In this document: in pieces, positions 55,845 through 64,000 of the stretch
Numbering within the stretch: position 1 is the first letter of the stretch
How the letters are laid out: each line of letters begins with the position of its first letter
Assembly: GCF_000753735.1 (NCBI RefSeq)
Contig: NZ_JPIN01000001.1
Span: forward strand, 1 to 64,000
DNA: 64,000 nt
From: Pseudidiomarina atlantica
GTDB taxonomy: Bacteria; Pseudomonadota; Gammaproteobacteria; Enterobacterales; Alteromonadaceae
Direction of reading: 5' to 3'
Position numbers and translations under genes: made by a program
The notes under the pieces: model-generated
Told to the model about the DNA's origin: nothing
The model's database searches: none
The model's input: the letters and a program-made list of their open reading frames with translations, nothing else

Positions 55845-56154
55845 TAGTTTTCGCGAGTTTTATCCGTACTATCTTGCCGAACATAGCGACCCACGATGCC
55901 GTGCCACTCATTATGTCGGTAGCACCTTGGTACTGCTGATACTCATTACCAGTGTCGTCTTGGGGCAGTGGTTGTGGTTGTTATGGATTCCCGTAGCCGG
56001 TTATGGTTTCGCTTGGATCGGTCACTTTTTCTTTGAGCACAATAAACCAGCCACCTTCAAACACCCATGGTACTCCTTACTCGGTGACTGGGTTATGTAT
56101 TTTGACTTCTGCAAACGAGTGCTCACCGGGAAAAGTTATTCTGGTAGTCGATAG
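55828..56154 (+). CDS. Mpo1-like / DUF962 membrane protein
   Basis: 108 residues with two membrane segments (~32-50 and 55-72). The conserved DUF962 features are FREFYPYYLAEHSDPRCRATHYVGS (His motif), GYGFAWIGHFFFEHNKPATFKHPWYSLLGDWVMYF. Yeast Mpo1 is an iron-dependent dioxygenase acting on 2-hydroxy fatty acids; the conserved His residues suggest related chemistry here, but bacterial members are untested to my knowledge. It overlaps the GNAT gene by 17 nt and the convergent DUF3301 gene by 19 nt. Confidence 0.85.
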   Translation: MAQQFNSFREFYPYYLAEHSDPRCRATHYVGSTLVLLILITSVVLGQWLWLLWIPVAGYGFAWIGHFFFEHNKPATFKHPWYSLLGDWVMYFDFCKRVLTGKSYSGSR

Positions 56155-56444
56155 ACTGGCGTATCCACCTTTAAAAGTCGCAGGTTCAGCATTTGAATTT
56201 CGCCTTCATAGCGATGCTCACGATCGCTACTGAAGGCGAATTGATAGCGACTCAACCAACCTATGTGGCGTCCATGCCGTGCGAGCTTGCCGCCTTGCCA
56301 AGCGATATCTAAGAATTGTAATTGATGTTGTTGGCAATAACGCTGTGCATGAACGCGGGCGCTTTCCGCTTGGCGTCGTCCTTGCCAAAATAACAGCGCA
56401 ATAAAGAGCAGAATCAGTAGTAAGAGTGCATCGGCTAAGACCAT
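56136..56444 (-). CDS. DUF3301 family protein
   Basis: 102 residues beginning MVLADALLLLILLFIALLFW, a single membrane anchor, then RRQAESARVHAQRYCQQHQLQFLDI and FSSDREHRYEGEIQMLNLRL. This pattern matches DUF3301, an uncharacterised family usually encoded with DUF3549, YqcC and TruC. The ATG at 56444 follows the DUF3549 stop by 1 nt; a longer upstream frame exists but is only shadow of that gene. Confidence 0.85.
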   Translation of the reverse strand: MVLADALLLLILLFIALLFWQGRRQAESARVHAQRYCQQHQLQFLDIAWQGGKLARHGRHIGWLSRYQFAFSSDREHRYEGEIQMLNLRLLKVDTPVYRLPE

Positions 56445-56445
56445 T

Positions 56446-57474
56446 TTAATGACGCCCAATAAATTGCTGCCAAGCTTGACGGATGCTGTGGGGTAAATCG
56501 TCGCGTTGCAAGGTAACCATAAGATGTGGCCGCAGACTTGGTAAGCGCAACAAATCACTGATAAGCGCGGCAAAAACATGATTGTCTTGAGCCGCGAGTG
56601 TTTGCAGTAAAAGTTGCAGCGCAACGTGCTCGGTTTGTAATGGATCAAAGGTCTGCCATAAGCGTGCGCAGCAGATCACTAACTCGTCAACACTTGCGGT
56701 AGGTAGGAGCGTATTCAGCGCGGTCACCACCGCGCCATGATTAGCTCGGCTGGCGAGGCTACGTAAGAGGTCAGCTCGCAACTCACTTCGTTCTGGCGCC
56801 TGCGTTAATTGCTGAACTAGCGGTGCGACCATAGCGTCGGGGAGTTGTTGATGCTCAAGGGCGATGGCCAAGGCTTGTCGCAAGGGGACTGGGTAAGCAG
56901 CGAAACGATCAGCGATGGCATGCTGACACTGGGGTAATTCGGCTAAACGCGCGCAGACATCGTGCAGCCCTTGTACGCCGAGTTGTTGCCAGTCATCCGG
57001 CTGCTGCAAAATCAACTGAGCTTTGGCAAAGTGTTGCGAGGGTTCGCGCTGCCAACGTTGACTCAGCTGCGCGTGCAATGCTGCACGCTTTTCTTCAGCA
57101 GGGGTAAACAGAAAAGGACTTTGTTGCAGTTGCTGCTGTTGCGCATCGTCCAATGCGTGGGTGATTTGATTACCAAGCAAGGTCAAAACGCTGGTCACGA
57201 ACTGAAGTACCTGAGCTTGCTCAAGTAAACCGCGCTCATCAACGGGAAATTTAAGAAACCAAAGGTAGGGTTCTTGTCGTTGGTCTGCCAGCTGTGGCCA
57301 AAACACCACGGCAAAGCACGCGTGACCTTGTACCGGATATGGATAGGGCGCTTGTTGCTGCTCAATCGCGCGAAAGGTAGCCGCATCGATGCTTTGAATA
57401 CGGCGACCAAGATCATAGCAAACAAAGGCACTTTGGCCCTGTTCGAGTAATTCAGAGAGAGTAGAAATGCTCAT
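56446..57474 (-). CDS. DUF3549 family protein
   Basis: 342 residues, largely helical and soluble, with a start STLSELLEQGQSAFVCYDLGRRIQ and EPYLWFLKFPVDERGLL, followed by repeated helical segments (~180-340) that look like HEAT-type repeats. It matches the uncharacterised DUF3549. An ATG 7 codons earlier (57495) is possible; neither has a clear ribosome binding site. It is divergent from yqcC and transcribed with the DUF3301 gene. Confidence 0.82.
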   Translation of the reverse strand: MSISTLSELLEQGQSAFVCYDLGRRIQSIDAATFRAIEQQQAPYPYPVQGHACFAVVFWPQLADQRQEPYLWFLKFPVDERGLLEQAQVLQFVTSVLTLLGNQITHALDDAQQQQLQQSPFLFTPAEEKRAALHAQLSQRWQREPSQHFAKAQLILQQPDDWQQLGVQGLHDVCARLAELPQCQHAIADRFAAYPVPLRQALAIALEHQQLPDAMVAPLVQQLTQAPERSELRADLLRSLASRANHGAVVTALNTLLPTASVDELVICCARLWQTFDPLQTEHVALQLLLQTLAAQDNHVFAALISDLLRLPSLRPHLMVTLQRDDLPHSIRQAWQQFIGRH

Positions 57475-57547
57475 TAAACTTGCATCGCGGGTCATTTTGC
57501 TGAAAGATGTGCGCCATTATAACGATTAAACCGTCGTGGAGGTAGTA

Positions 57548-57892
57548 ATGGACCAACGACAACGTGCAGCACGCTTACTTGAACGCATTGAAGCCGAGCT
57601 TCATTGTTTGGGTTTATGGCAATCCGAGTACCCAGCAGCGCATCAGTTGCAGAGCACTGAGCCGTTTGCTATCGATAAACTCGACTTTCACCAATGGTTG
57701 CAATTTATTATGTTGCCACGCATGTGGGATGTTGTAGATGGTGAACATCCGTTGCCACAAAACATTGCGGTGAGCCCAATGGCGGCACATGTCTATCGCA
57801 ATGAGCTTGAGAATCATGAGGGTTTGATTGTGATCCTACGCGAGTTTGATGAGTTACTCAGTGGTACTGACCCGCTCGCTGAAGATGTCTGA
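57548..57892 (+). CDS. yqcC: YqcC family protein
   Basis: 114 residues, all-helical, with the family features LGLWQSEYPAAHQLQSTEPFAIDKLDFHQWLQFIMLPRM and HVYRNELENHEGLIVILREFDELL. Unknown function. In E. coli, yqcC and truC are adjacent, as here (8-nt overlap). GGAGG fits the ATG at 57548 better than a GTG 4 codons upstream. Confidence 0.88.
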   Translation: MDQRQRAARLLERIEAELHCLGLWQSEYPAAHQLQSTEPFAIDKLDFHQWLQFIMLPRMWDVVDGEHPLPQNIAVSPMAAHVYRNELENHEGLIVILREFDELLSGTDPLAEDV

Positions 57893-58601
57893 ACCACTTC
57901 CCATTGTTTTTCAAGACGACGTTCTTATTGCCATAGATAAGCCAAGCGGCTTGTTGGTGCATCGCAGTTGGCTGGCAAAAGACGCCACCACGTTCGCGTT
58001 ACAACAGGTCCGCGACCAGATTGGGCAACGGGTGTATCCAGTGCATCGTCTCGATCGCCCCACCTCTGGTATTTTACTTTTTGCCAAGACTGGCGAAATT
58101 GCCCGTGACTTATCCACCGCATTTAGTGAACGTCAGGTTGAAAAACAATATCATGCGGTGGTGCGTGGTTATTTGGGCGATGGTGAGCTGGATTATGCGT
58201 TAACTGAAGAGTTGGACAGGATCGCTGACCGCGATGCTGATCAAGACAAAGCACCACAACCAGCACAAACGCTTTATCGTTGTTTGGCGCAGGTCGAATT
58301 ACCCTTTCAAGTTAGTAAAAAGCATGCAACGAGTCGCTATTCGCTGATGCAGTTACAGCCGAAAACCGGCCGCAAGCACCAATTACGCCGCCATATGGCG
58401 CATTTGCGCCATCCGATTATCGGCGATACCCGCCACGGTGACGGGCGTCACAACAAATTCTTTCGTGAACACTTTGGTTTGCAGCGTTTGTTGCTAGCGG
58501 CAACTGGACTCAAATTTACACATCCAGTCAGTGGCGAAGTGCTGAACTTAAGTCTGCCGATCCCGCCAGACTTAAGTCAGCTATTTGATAAGCAAAACTA
58601 A
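57885..58601 (+). CDS. truC: tRNA pseudouridine(65) synthase TruC
   Basis: 238 residues of the RsuA/RluA family. Catalytic Asp in [20 protein letters not shown], with [20 protein letters not shown] at the N-terminus and [37 protein letters not shown] in the C-terminal half. These match TruC, which modifies U65 of tRNA-Ile and tRNA-Asp. The ATG lies inside the end of yqcC. The last 4 nt overlap the convergent dapD. Confidence 0.94.
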   Translation: MSEPLPIVFQDDVLIAIDKPSGLLVHRSWLAKDATTFALQQVRDQIGQRVYPVHRLDRPTSGILLFAKTGEIARDLSTAFSERQVEKQYHAVVRGYLGDGELDYALTEELDRIADRDADQDKAPQPAQTLYRCLAQVELPFQVSKKHATSRYSLMQLQPKTGRKHQLRRHMAHLRHPIIGDTRHGDGRHNKFFREHFGLQRLLLAATGLKFTHPVSGEVLNLSLPIPPDLSQLFDKQN

Positions 58602-59422
58602 TCAAGCGCACGTAATAGCTCGTTAATGCCAACTTTGGCGCGCGTTTTCGCATCCACTTTCTTGACGATAATCGCTGCATACAAACTATGGCTGCCGTCT
58701 TTGCTAGGTAGCGTGCCCGGTACGACCACCGCGCCCGCTGGCACGCGGCCATAGTGAATCTCACCGGTTTCACGGTCAAAAATGCGGGTGCTTTGGCCGA
58801 TGTACACGCCCATCGAGATGACTGCACCCGTCTCGACAATAACGCCTTCGACGATCTCTGAGCGGGCACCGATAAAGCAGTTGTCTTCAATGATGGTTGG
58901 GCTCGCTTGCAGCGGTTCAAGCACACCACCAATACCGACGCCACCCGACAGATGCACGTTCTCACCGATTTGTGCACACGAGCCTACGGTGGCCCAAGTA
59001 TCGACCATGGTGCCGTTACCAACATAGGCGCCTATATTGACATAAGACGGCATGAGCACAACATTGCGACCAATATAAGCGCCTTTGCGCACCATGGCTG
59101 GCGGTACGACACGCATGCCTTCGGCACGAAAACGGGCGTCGTCATAGCCACCAAATTTACTGTCGACCTTATCAAAAAAGCGTGTTTCGCCGCCGTTCAT
59201 CAAATGATTGTCCTGAATGCGAAACGACAACAATACCGCTTTTTTCAACCATTCATTGACCACCCATTCGCCGTTTTGTTTTTCCGCGACGCGTTGTTGA
59301 CCGCTATCAATACTTTTAATAACGGTTTCTAAATCTTCCCGCAGTTGCGTCGGCACTTTACTTGGTGAGAGTTCGGTGCGCGCCTCGAAAGCAGCTTCAA
59401 TGCGTGCTTGCAGTTCAGTCAT
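58598..59422 (-). CDS. dapD: 2,3,4,5-tetrahydropyridine-2,6-dicarboxylate N-succinyltransferase
   Basis: 274 residues. Succinylase step of the lysine/diaminopimelate pathway. An N-terminal helical domain is followed by a left-handed beta-helix of hexapeptide repeats (about 100-230: [61 protein letters not shown]). Length and sequence match E. coli DapD. It follows glnD and map on the same strand, as in E. coli. Confidence 0.96.
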   Translation of the reverse strand: MTELQARIEAAFEARTELSPSKVPTQLREDLETVIKSIDSGQQRVAEKQNGEWVVNEWLKKAVLLSFRIQDNHLMNGGETRFFDKVDSKFGGYDDARFRAEGMRVVPPAMVRKGAYIGRNVVLMPSYVNIGAYVGNGTMVDTWATVGSCAQIGENVHLSGGVGIGGVLEPLQASPTIIEDNCFIGARSEIVEGVIVETGAVISMGVYIGQSTRIFDRETGEIHYGRVPAGAVVVPGTLPSKDGSHSLYAAIIVKKVDAKTRAKVGINELLRALD

Positions 59423-59431
59423 GATGTTCCT

Positions 59432-62047
59432 CTAATGCTCGGCTAAAGTTGCGATAATTTGTTCACGTAAACGTTGTCGCTCGGTCTCATCAAGCGGTGT
59501 ATTACGTGCGGTGGTGATAATAAACAAGTCTTCGGCTTGTTCGCCGACGGTAGAAATCTTGGCTGTCAAAATATTTAACTCTAACTGTTGCAGTACCTTG
59601 GCAACCCGTGCCACCAGTCCAGGACGGTCAAGCGCCGTAAGCTCAAACGCAGTGCGGCGGGCGTTGCGACTGGGCACAAATTCGATTTTGGTTTTTACTT
59701 TGAAGCTACGCAAACGACGCGGAATTCGCCGTTGTGTGCTGGGTGCGCGGCGGCGGCCACGCAAAACATCGTGTAATTCCTGCTTCAGCGCTTCAATGCG
59801 CCGTGCATCGGTCAGCGGTTCACCATCTTCTTGCAAGACGACGAAGGTGTCCATGACAAAGCCGTCGCGAGTCGCAAGGATCTGGGCATCGTGGATACTC
59901 AAATTCTGATGATCCAGTACGGCTGCGACCTCGGCGAACAAATGTTCATGCTCAAGGTGATAAATAAATAACTCGGTGGTGCCTTGTCGCGTCTCGTCAC
60001 CTACCAGGATCAACGGGAGCAGTTCATCGTCAGCGACTGCCAAAATATGCTGAGTGTGCCAAGCGATTTGCTCGGGTTGATGACGCAAGAAATAGTCGGC
60101 GGTAAAGCGCGCCCAGGTTTCTTGCACTTGTTGTGCCGAATAGCCAGCACTGAGTAAAAGTCCCATGGCGTGCGACTGGTGCTGATGAATGCGCTGGCGC
60201 ATTTCTCGTTGCGGTGATGGTTTTTGCTGCTGCAAATAGTGCGTGGTTGCCTGATATAAATTCTCCAACAGCGTCGCTTTCCAGTTATTCCACAGGCTGC
60301 TATTGGTTGCACGAATATCAGCAACTGTCAGGCAATACAAATAGTCAAGGCGTTGCTGCGTAGCAACTTGTTGGGCGAACTGTTCGATGACCTCAGGGTC
60401 GTGAATATCGCGTTTTTGTGCGGTCACTGACATGACCAAGTGGTTCCGTACCAACCAAGCAATCAGTTCCGTGCCATCTTCTGCAAGCGCGTGTTGTAGA
60501 CCAAAATTGCGCGCATCATGTTCACCAAGCTCTGAATGATCACCGCCACGCCCTTTAGCGATGTCGTGAAAAATACCGGCTAAATAGAGCCATTCGCGAT
60601 GTTCCATGCGCGCAACTAATTCGGCACACAGTGGAAACTCTTCGGCACCTTGAGTGGTTGAATAGCGGTAAAGATTCCGCACTAAGCGAAAGGTGTGTTC
60701 GTCAACTGTATAAGCATGAAACAGGTCGAACTGCATTTGCCCGACGATATGCGCCCATTGCGGCAAGTAATGCGCCATAATTTTATGTCGATGCATCAAT
60801 TCGAAGGCCAAGCCACAACCGCGCGGATGCCGCAGCAGTTGCATAAACAACGCGCGACATTCCGGATCATCACTCAACGGCTGCTCCAGTTCCCGCCGCG
60901 CGTTACGCAATAAGCGAATGGTGTGGGCACGGATGTAACGGACTTGCTGATGTTGTGCAATCGCCAAAAAAAACCGAACGAGATTACGCTGGTCAGCGAA
61001 GGCGCTATCATGTTGGGCAGCAATCCCTTCACCGAGAATTTTAAAGTCGTCATCGATGATCTGAGTGGCAAGATGTTTGGCATCACTGAGAATAGTCTGG
61101 GCAAAGAACTGCAATAGCATATCGTTCAATTCAGCTACGCCCACCACCGCATTAAAGTAATCTTTCATCATGGCTTCGACGGCGGCTTTGCCTTTGCCTT
61201 CATAACCAAGCCGCGCAGCGACTGCCGGCTGATAGTCGAACAATAAACGATCTTCTTTTTTGCCTGCTTCAAGATGCAAGGCAAAACGCACGCGCCAGAG
61301 AAAAGCTTGGTGTTCACGCAACTCAAGTAATTCGGCGGCACTGATATAGCCATATTGAACTAAGCTTTCGTCGCTTTGCGTGTGAAAATGGCGCTTCGCA
61401 ATCCAGCCAATGGTTTGAATATCGCGCAAACCACCCGCACTGCTTTTGATATTAGGTTCAAGATTGTAAGCGGTGCCGTGAAATTGTTCATGGCGTTGAT
61501 TCTGCTCTGCCAGTTTCGCCTGATAAAACTGATCACTGGTCCACGGCATACGATTTTGTAGAAAATGTCGCAGCTCGGGTGCTAAGTCAGCATCACCACA
61601 AATAAAACGTTGCTCCAGCAAACTGGTCGCAACACTGACATCGGCTTTGGCTTGTAATTCACATTCGGCAATGGTGCGGACACTGTGACCGACATCAAGG
61701 CGCAGGTCCCAGAGTATCTGTACCATTTCGCTAATCGCTTGTTGTGCGGCAGGTGTTAGCTCATTTTCATGCAGAAAGAGCAAATCAATATCCGAGTGGG
61801 GATGCAAGGTGCCACGTCCATAGCCGCCGACCGCAAACAAAGCACATCGGTGTTCAGATAGTGCAAATTGCTGCCATAACAAACGCAGTAGTTGGTCTAC
61901 CATGGCACTGCGATCTGTCAGTAGGCTCTCGATATCGGCGGTGACAAAAGCTTCAGCAGACCACTGCTGGTAACGTTCGAGACAATCGCGTCCAGCGCTG
62001 ACCGTCAGTGGTTGGGGCCACTTTAGCTCGGAAACAGTCGCGCTCAT
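59432..62047 (-). CDS. glnD: PII uridylyltransferase / uridylyl-removing enzyme
   Basis: 871 residues. Senses glutamine and modifies PII proteins. The nucleotidyltransferase domain has GGYGRG (74-79) and HSDIDLLFL; the HD domain for removal has LYLAGIFHDIAKGRGGDHSELG; two C-terminal ACT domains (about 690-770 and 800-871, TTELFIYHLEHEHLFAEVAAVLD and FELTALDRPGLVARVAKVLQQ) bind glutamine. Start codon shares one base with the map stop. Confidence 0.96.
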   Translation of the reverse strand: MSATVSELKWPQPLTVSAGRDCLERYQQWSAEAFVTADIESLLTDRSAMVDQLLRLLWQQFALSEHRCALFAVGGYGRGTLHPHSDIDLLFLHENELTPAAQQAISEMVQILWDLRLDVGHSVRTIAECELQAKADVSVATSLLEQRFICGDADLAPELRHFLQNRMPWTSDQFYQAKLAEQNQRHEQFHGTAYNLEPNIKSSAGGLRDIQTIGWIAKRHFHTQSDESLVQYGYISAAELLELREHQAFLWRVRFALHLEAGKKEDRLLFDYQPAVAARLGYEGKGKAAVEAMMKDYFNAVVGVAELNDMLLQFFAQTILSDAKHLATQIIDDDFKILGEGIAAQHDSAFADQRNLVRFFLAIAQHQQVRYIRAHTIRLLRNARRELEQPLSDDPECRALFMQLLRHPRGCGLAFELMHRHKIMAHYLPQWAHIVGQMQFDLFHAYTVDEHTFRLVRNLYRYSTTQGAEEFPLCAELVARMEHREWLYLAGIFHDIAKGRGGDHSELGEHDARNFGLQHALAEDGTELIAWLVRNHLVMSVTAQKRDIHDPEVIEQFAQQVATQQRLDYLYCLTVADIRATNSSLWNNWKATLLENLYQATTHYLQQQKPSPQREMRQRIHQHQSHAMGLLLSAGYSAQQVQETWARFTADYFLRHQPEQIAWHTQHILAVADDELLPLILVGDETRQGTTELFIYHLEHEHLFAEVAAVLDHQNLSIHDAQILATRDGFVMDTFVVLQEDGEPLTDARRIEALKQELHDVLRGRRRAPSTQRRIPRRLRSFKVKTKIEFVPSRNARRTAFELTALDRPGLVARVAKVLQQLELNILTAKISTVGEQAEDLFIITTARNTPLDETERQRLREQIIATLAEH

Positions 62048-62841
62048 TAACTCGCTGCAGCGTGTTCAATCACGCGTGGTAAGTCTTCGTCGTTACGCAG
62101 GGTGAGCACTTCCACGCCGGTTTCAGTTACCAATAGCGTATGTTCCCACTGCGCACTTAAGCTGCGATCCTTGGTAAGTACAGTCCAACCATCTTTCATT
62201 AATTTGGTGTGGCGTTTGCCTGCGTTGACCATAGGTTCGATGGTGAAACACATGCCTGCTTCAAGCACATCACCCGTACCTGGCGTGCCATAATGCAGAA
62301 TTTGTGGCTCTTCATGGAACACTGCGCCAATGCCATGGCCACAGTATTCCCGCACGATCGAATAGCCATGCCCCTCGGCATGCTTTTGAATCACTGCAGC
62401 GAAGTCACCAGTGCGAATTCCCGGGCGTACCATTTTGATTGCCTGATAGAGCGATTCTTGGGTGACACGAATCAGCCGCTCAGCGAGAATGCTAGGTTTA
62501 CCGACCACAAACATCTTCGATGTGTCACCATGATAACCATCGAGTTTTACCGTTACATCGAGATTCATGATATCGCCATCTTTAAGTGGCTTCTCATTCG
62601 GGATGCCGTGACACACCACATGGTTGAGCGACGTACAAACTGACTTAGGAAAGCCATGGTAGTTGAGCGGTGCAGGGTAGGCGTTGCGCGCAACAATATA
62701 GTCATGGCAGATTTGATCGATTTCGGCAGTCGTGACCCCAGCTTTAATATGCGGCTCGATCATTTCGAGAACTTCAGCGGCCAGACGCCCGGCTGCACGC
62801 ATTTTTTCAATTTCATCTGGGGTTTTGATGCTAATACTCAT
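62047..62841 (-). CDS. map: Methionine aminopeptidase type I
   Basis: 264 residues, same length as E. coli. Metal ligands Asp95 (IMNLDVTV), Asp106 (GYHGDTSKMF), and the later His (EYCGHGIGAVFHEEP), Glu (FTIEPMVN) and Glu (QWEHTLLVTE) are in place; His78 (NHVVCHGIP) lies in the active site. AGGAAAAGG precedes the ATG. It is divergent from rpsB, the conserved gammaproteobacterial arrangement, and overlaps glnD by one base. Confidence 0.96.
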   Translation of the reverse strand: MSISIKTPDEIEKMRAAGRLAAEVLEMIEPHIKAGVTTAEIDQICHDYIVARNAYPAPLNYHGFPKSVCTSLNHVVCHGIPNEKPLKDGDIMNLDVTVKLDGYHGDTSKMFVVGKPSILAERLIRVTQESLYQAIKMVRPGIRTGDFAAVIQKHAEGHGYSIVREYCGHGIGAVFHEEPQILHYGTPGTGDVLEAGMCFTIEPMVNAGKRHTKLMKDGWTVLTKDRSLSAQWEHTLLVTETGVEVLTLRNDEDLPRVIEHAAAS

Positions 62842-62933
62842 GCCTTTTCCTATCGCTACGACTCATTTCATAAAAGTGGCGTTATCCTAGCATTTTGTCT
62901 GGCGTCGGGGAAGCGTTAGCAAAGCCAAAAAGC

Positions 62934-62963
62934 TTGCGATGCAGGGCTGTTTCATGGTATAAA
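62934..62963 (+). promoter_or_regulatory. rpsB-tsf promoter
   Basis: TTGCGA and TATAAA at 18-nt spacing, ~145 nt upstream of rpsB, followed by a GC-rich AAGCGCCCG segment resembling a stringent discriminator. Confidence 0.6.
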
Positions 62964-63007
62964 GCGCCCGCAATTTCGATTGCACAAAACTTAATGAAAC
63001 AACCACA

Positions 63008-63085
63008 CACATACATCGACACATAGGTCGGGGTGCTCGCGGTCATTGACTAAGGGTCGAACTATGGGATGTATGGAGGCATAAC
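63008..63085 (+). ncRNA. rpsB 5'-leader structure (S2 autoregulation element)
   Basis: CATACATC (63011-63018) pairs with GATGTATG (63069-63076), closing a ~50-nt region with further pairing potential (ACATAGGTCG and CGAACTATG also face each other). In E. coli, S2 represses rpsB-tsf through the rpsB leader, which is conserved in gammaproteobacteria. The sequence here fits such an element by position and fold; the S2 link is from established knowledge. Confidence 0.65.
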
Positions 63086-63107
63086 CCCTTAAAAAGGAAA
63101 GAGAATT

Positions 63108-63839
63108 ATGGCAAACGTATCAATGCGTGATATGTTGAAAGCTGGTGTGCATTTCGGCCACCAAACCCGCTTCTGGAACCCAAAAATGAAGCCGTTCATT
63201 TTTGGCGCTCGTAACAAAATCCACATCATCAACTTGGAAAAAACCGTGCCGATGTTCAATGACTCATTGAACTTCTTACAGCACGTTGCTTCGAACAAAG
63301 GCAAAATCTTGTTTGTTGGTACCAAGCGCGCTGCTGCGGATGCAGTTGCTGAAGCTGCAAAAAGCTGCAACCAGTTCTTCGTAAACCACCGCTGGTTAGG
63401 CGGTATGTTGACCAACTGGAAAACTGTTCGCCAGTCAATCAAACGTTTGAAAGAGTTAGAAACTCAAAGCCAAGACGGAACGTTTGAAAAGCTGACCAAG
63501 AAAGAAGCTTTGATGAATACGCGTGAAATGGAAAAGCTTGAGAAGAGCTTGGGCGGTATCAAGGATATGGCTGGCTTGCCAGACGTATTGTTTGTAATTG
63601 ACGCTGACCACGAACACATCGCGATTAAAGAAGCGAACAACCTTGGTATCCCAGTTATCGCAGTAGTTGATACCAATTCAAACCCAGATGGCGTTGATTA
63701 CGTTATCCCTGGTAACGACGATGCGATCCGCGCAGTACAATTGTACTTGAACGCTGCTGCAGCCGCTGTTAACGATGCCCGTGGTGCGGTAACTGAAGGC
63801 AAAGCAGACGATTTCGTAGAAGCGGAAGAAACTGAATAA
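63108..63839 (+). CDS. rpsB: 30S ribosomal protein S2
   Basis: 243 residues. [41 protein letters not shown] at the N-terminus, the coiled-coil insertion region (~100-160) and [48 protein letters not shown] are standard S2. The tail is acidic. AAGGA precedes the ATG. Long structured leader upstream; tsf follows after 24 nt. Confidence 0.98.
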   Translation: MANVSMRDMLKAGVHFGHQTRFWNPKMKPFIFGARNKIHIINLEKTVPMFNDSLNFLQHVASNKGKILFVGTKRAAADAVAEAAKSCNQFFVNHRWLGGMLTNWKTVRQSIKRLKELETQSQDGTFEKLTKKEALMNTREMEKLEKSLGGIKDMAGLPDVLFVIDADHEHIAIKEANNLGIPVIAVVDTNSNPDGVDYVIPGNDDAIRAVQLYLNAAAAAVNDARGAVTEGKADDFVEAEETE

Positions 63840-63863
63840 TCCCTGAACAGAGGAAATTTACAC

Positions 63864-64000
63864 ATGGCTATTACAGCAGCTCTGGTTAAAGAACTGCGCG
63901 AGCGCACTGGCGCTGGCATGATGGATTGTAAGAAAGCGTTAGAAGAAACTAACGGTGACATCGACGCAGCCATCGAAAACATGCGTAAAAGCGGTCAAGC
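63864..64000 (+). CDS. tsf: Elongation factor Ts (5' part; gene runs past the window)
   Basis: The first 45 codons read [20 protein letters not shown] followed by [20 protein letters not shown] and RKSGQA, the N-terminal UBA-like domain of EF-Ts, the nucleotide exchange factor for EF-Tu. AGAGGAAA precedes the ATG. The frame is open at the right edge. Confidence 0.97.
   Translation, partial: MAITAALVKELRERTGAGMMDCKKALEETNGDIDAAIENMRKSGQ

Noticed and set aside
56445-56648. Longer DUF3301 protein starting at 56648
   Set aside because: The extra 68 residues are antisense-free shadow of the DUF3549 gene in another frame and lack family similarity.
59511-59909. 132-residue plus-strand frame inside glnD
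   Set aside because: It is opposite the conserved ACT domains of glnD, is rich in Ser/Arg as shadow frames are, and has no ribosome binding site.
62209-62643. 144-residue plus-strand frame opposite map
   Set aside because: Shadow of the conserved map gene; no family features.

Overview
The window looks like chromosome of a gammaproteobacterium in the Alteromonadales, most probably Idiomarinaceae (Idiomarina/Pseudidiomarina). This is inference from gene content and gene order, not from a marker search. Gene blocks match those familiar from E. coli and Shewanella: tesA-ybbA-ybbP, smpB/ratA-rnfH, sixA-prmB-aroC-epmC, proS-trmO, gcvA-hydrolase-rlmM, ppnN-queF-syd, yqcC-truC, and map-glnD-dapD opposite rpsB-tsf. 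The large leucine and valine degradation clusters fit a marine bacterium that lives on amino acids. Genes are tightly packed, many overlap by 1-20 nt, and no gene-free stretch exceeds 300 bases. I see no rRNA, tRNA or CRISPR.

Layout. 1-1.7 kb is the only clearly accessory part: the end of an Rhs protein with a variable C-terminal tip, an AT-rich membrane-anchored small protein (possible immunity partner), a truncated orphan gene and the decayed end of an IS3-family element. 1.7-7.9 kb: tesA, the ybbAP ABC exporter, a hydrolase, yciB and an epimerase. 7.9-14.7 kb: a complete trp operon (E-G-D-CF-B-A, minus strand) behind a leader peptide with three consecutive Trp codons and an attenuator terminator. 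14.8-22.6 kb: smpB, ratA-rnfH, sixA, prmB, aroC, epmC, a COG3199 NAD kinase, ferredoxin, purine permease and gpt. 22.6-27.4 kb: heptamer repeats, proS, trmO, a GIGE-repeat secreted protein, an SDR and an H-NS protein.

27.5-50 kb is a catabolic island. On the minus strand liuR-liuABCDE-aacS breaks leucine down to acetyl-CoA and acetoacetate and activates acetoacetate to acetoacetyl-CoA. The thiolase at 40.5 kb can then cleave this to acetyl-CoA. ETF:ubiquinone oxidoreductase (27.5 kb) takes the electrons released by the acyl-CoA dehydrogenases. A GGDEF/EAL protein with both active sites degraded sits inside this gene string. On the plus strand mmsA, an acyl-CoA dehydrogenase, a 3-hydroxyisobutyryl-CoA hydrolase, mmsB and an SDR form a valine pathway.

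50-64 kb is housekeeping: gcvA, rlmM, ppnN, queF, syd, an acetyltransferase, an Mpo1-like protein, a DUF3301/DUF3549/YqcC/TruC cluster, dapD, glnD, map, and rpsB-tsf with a structured S2-type leader.

Most notable for a second look: the Rhs tip/immunity pair, the IS3 scar, the trp attenuator, two intergenic loci built of 7-bp repeats (one a perfect 26-bp inverted repeat), the dead GGDEF/EAL protein among catabolic genes, and strong hairpins placed inside the tails of convergent genes.
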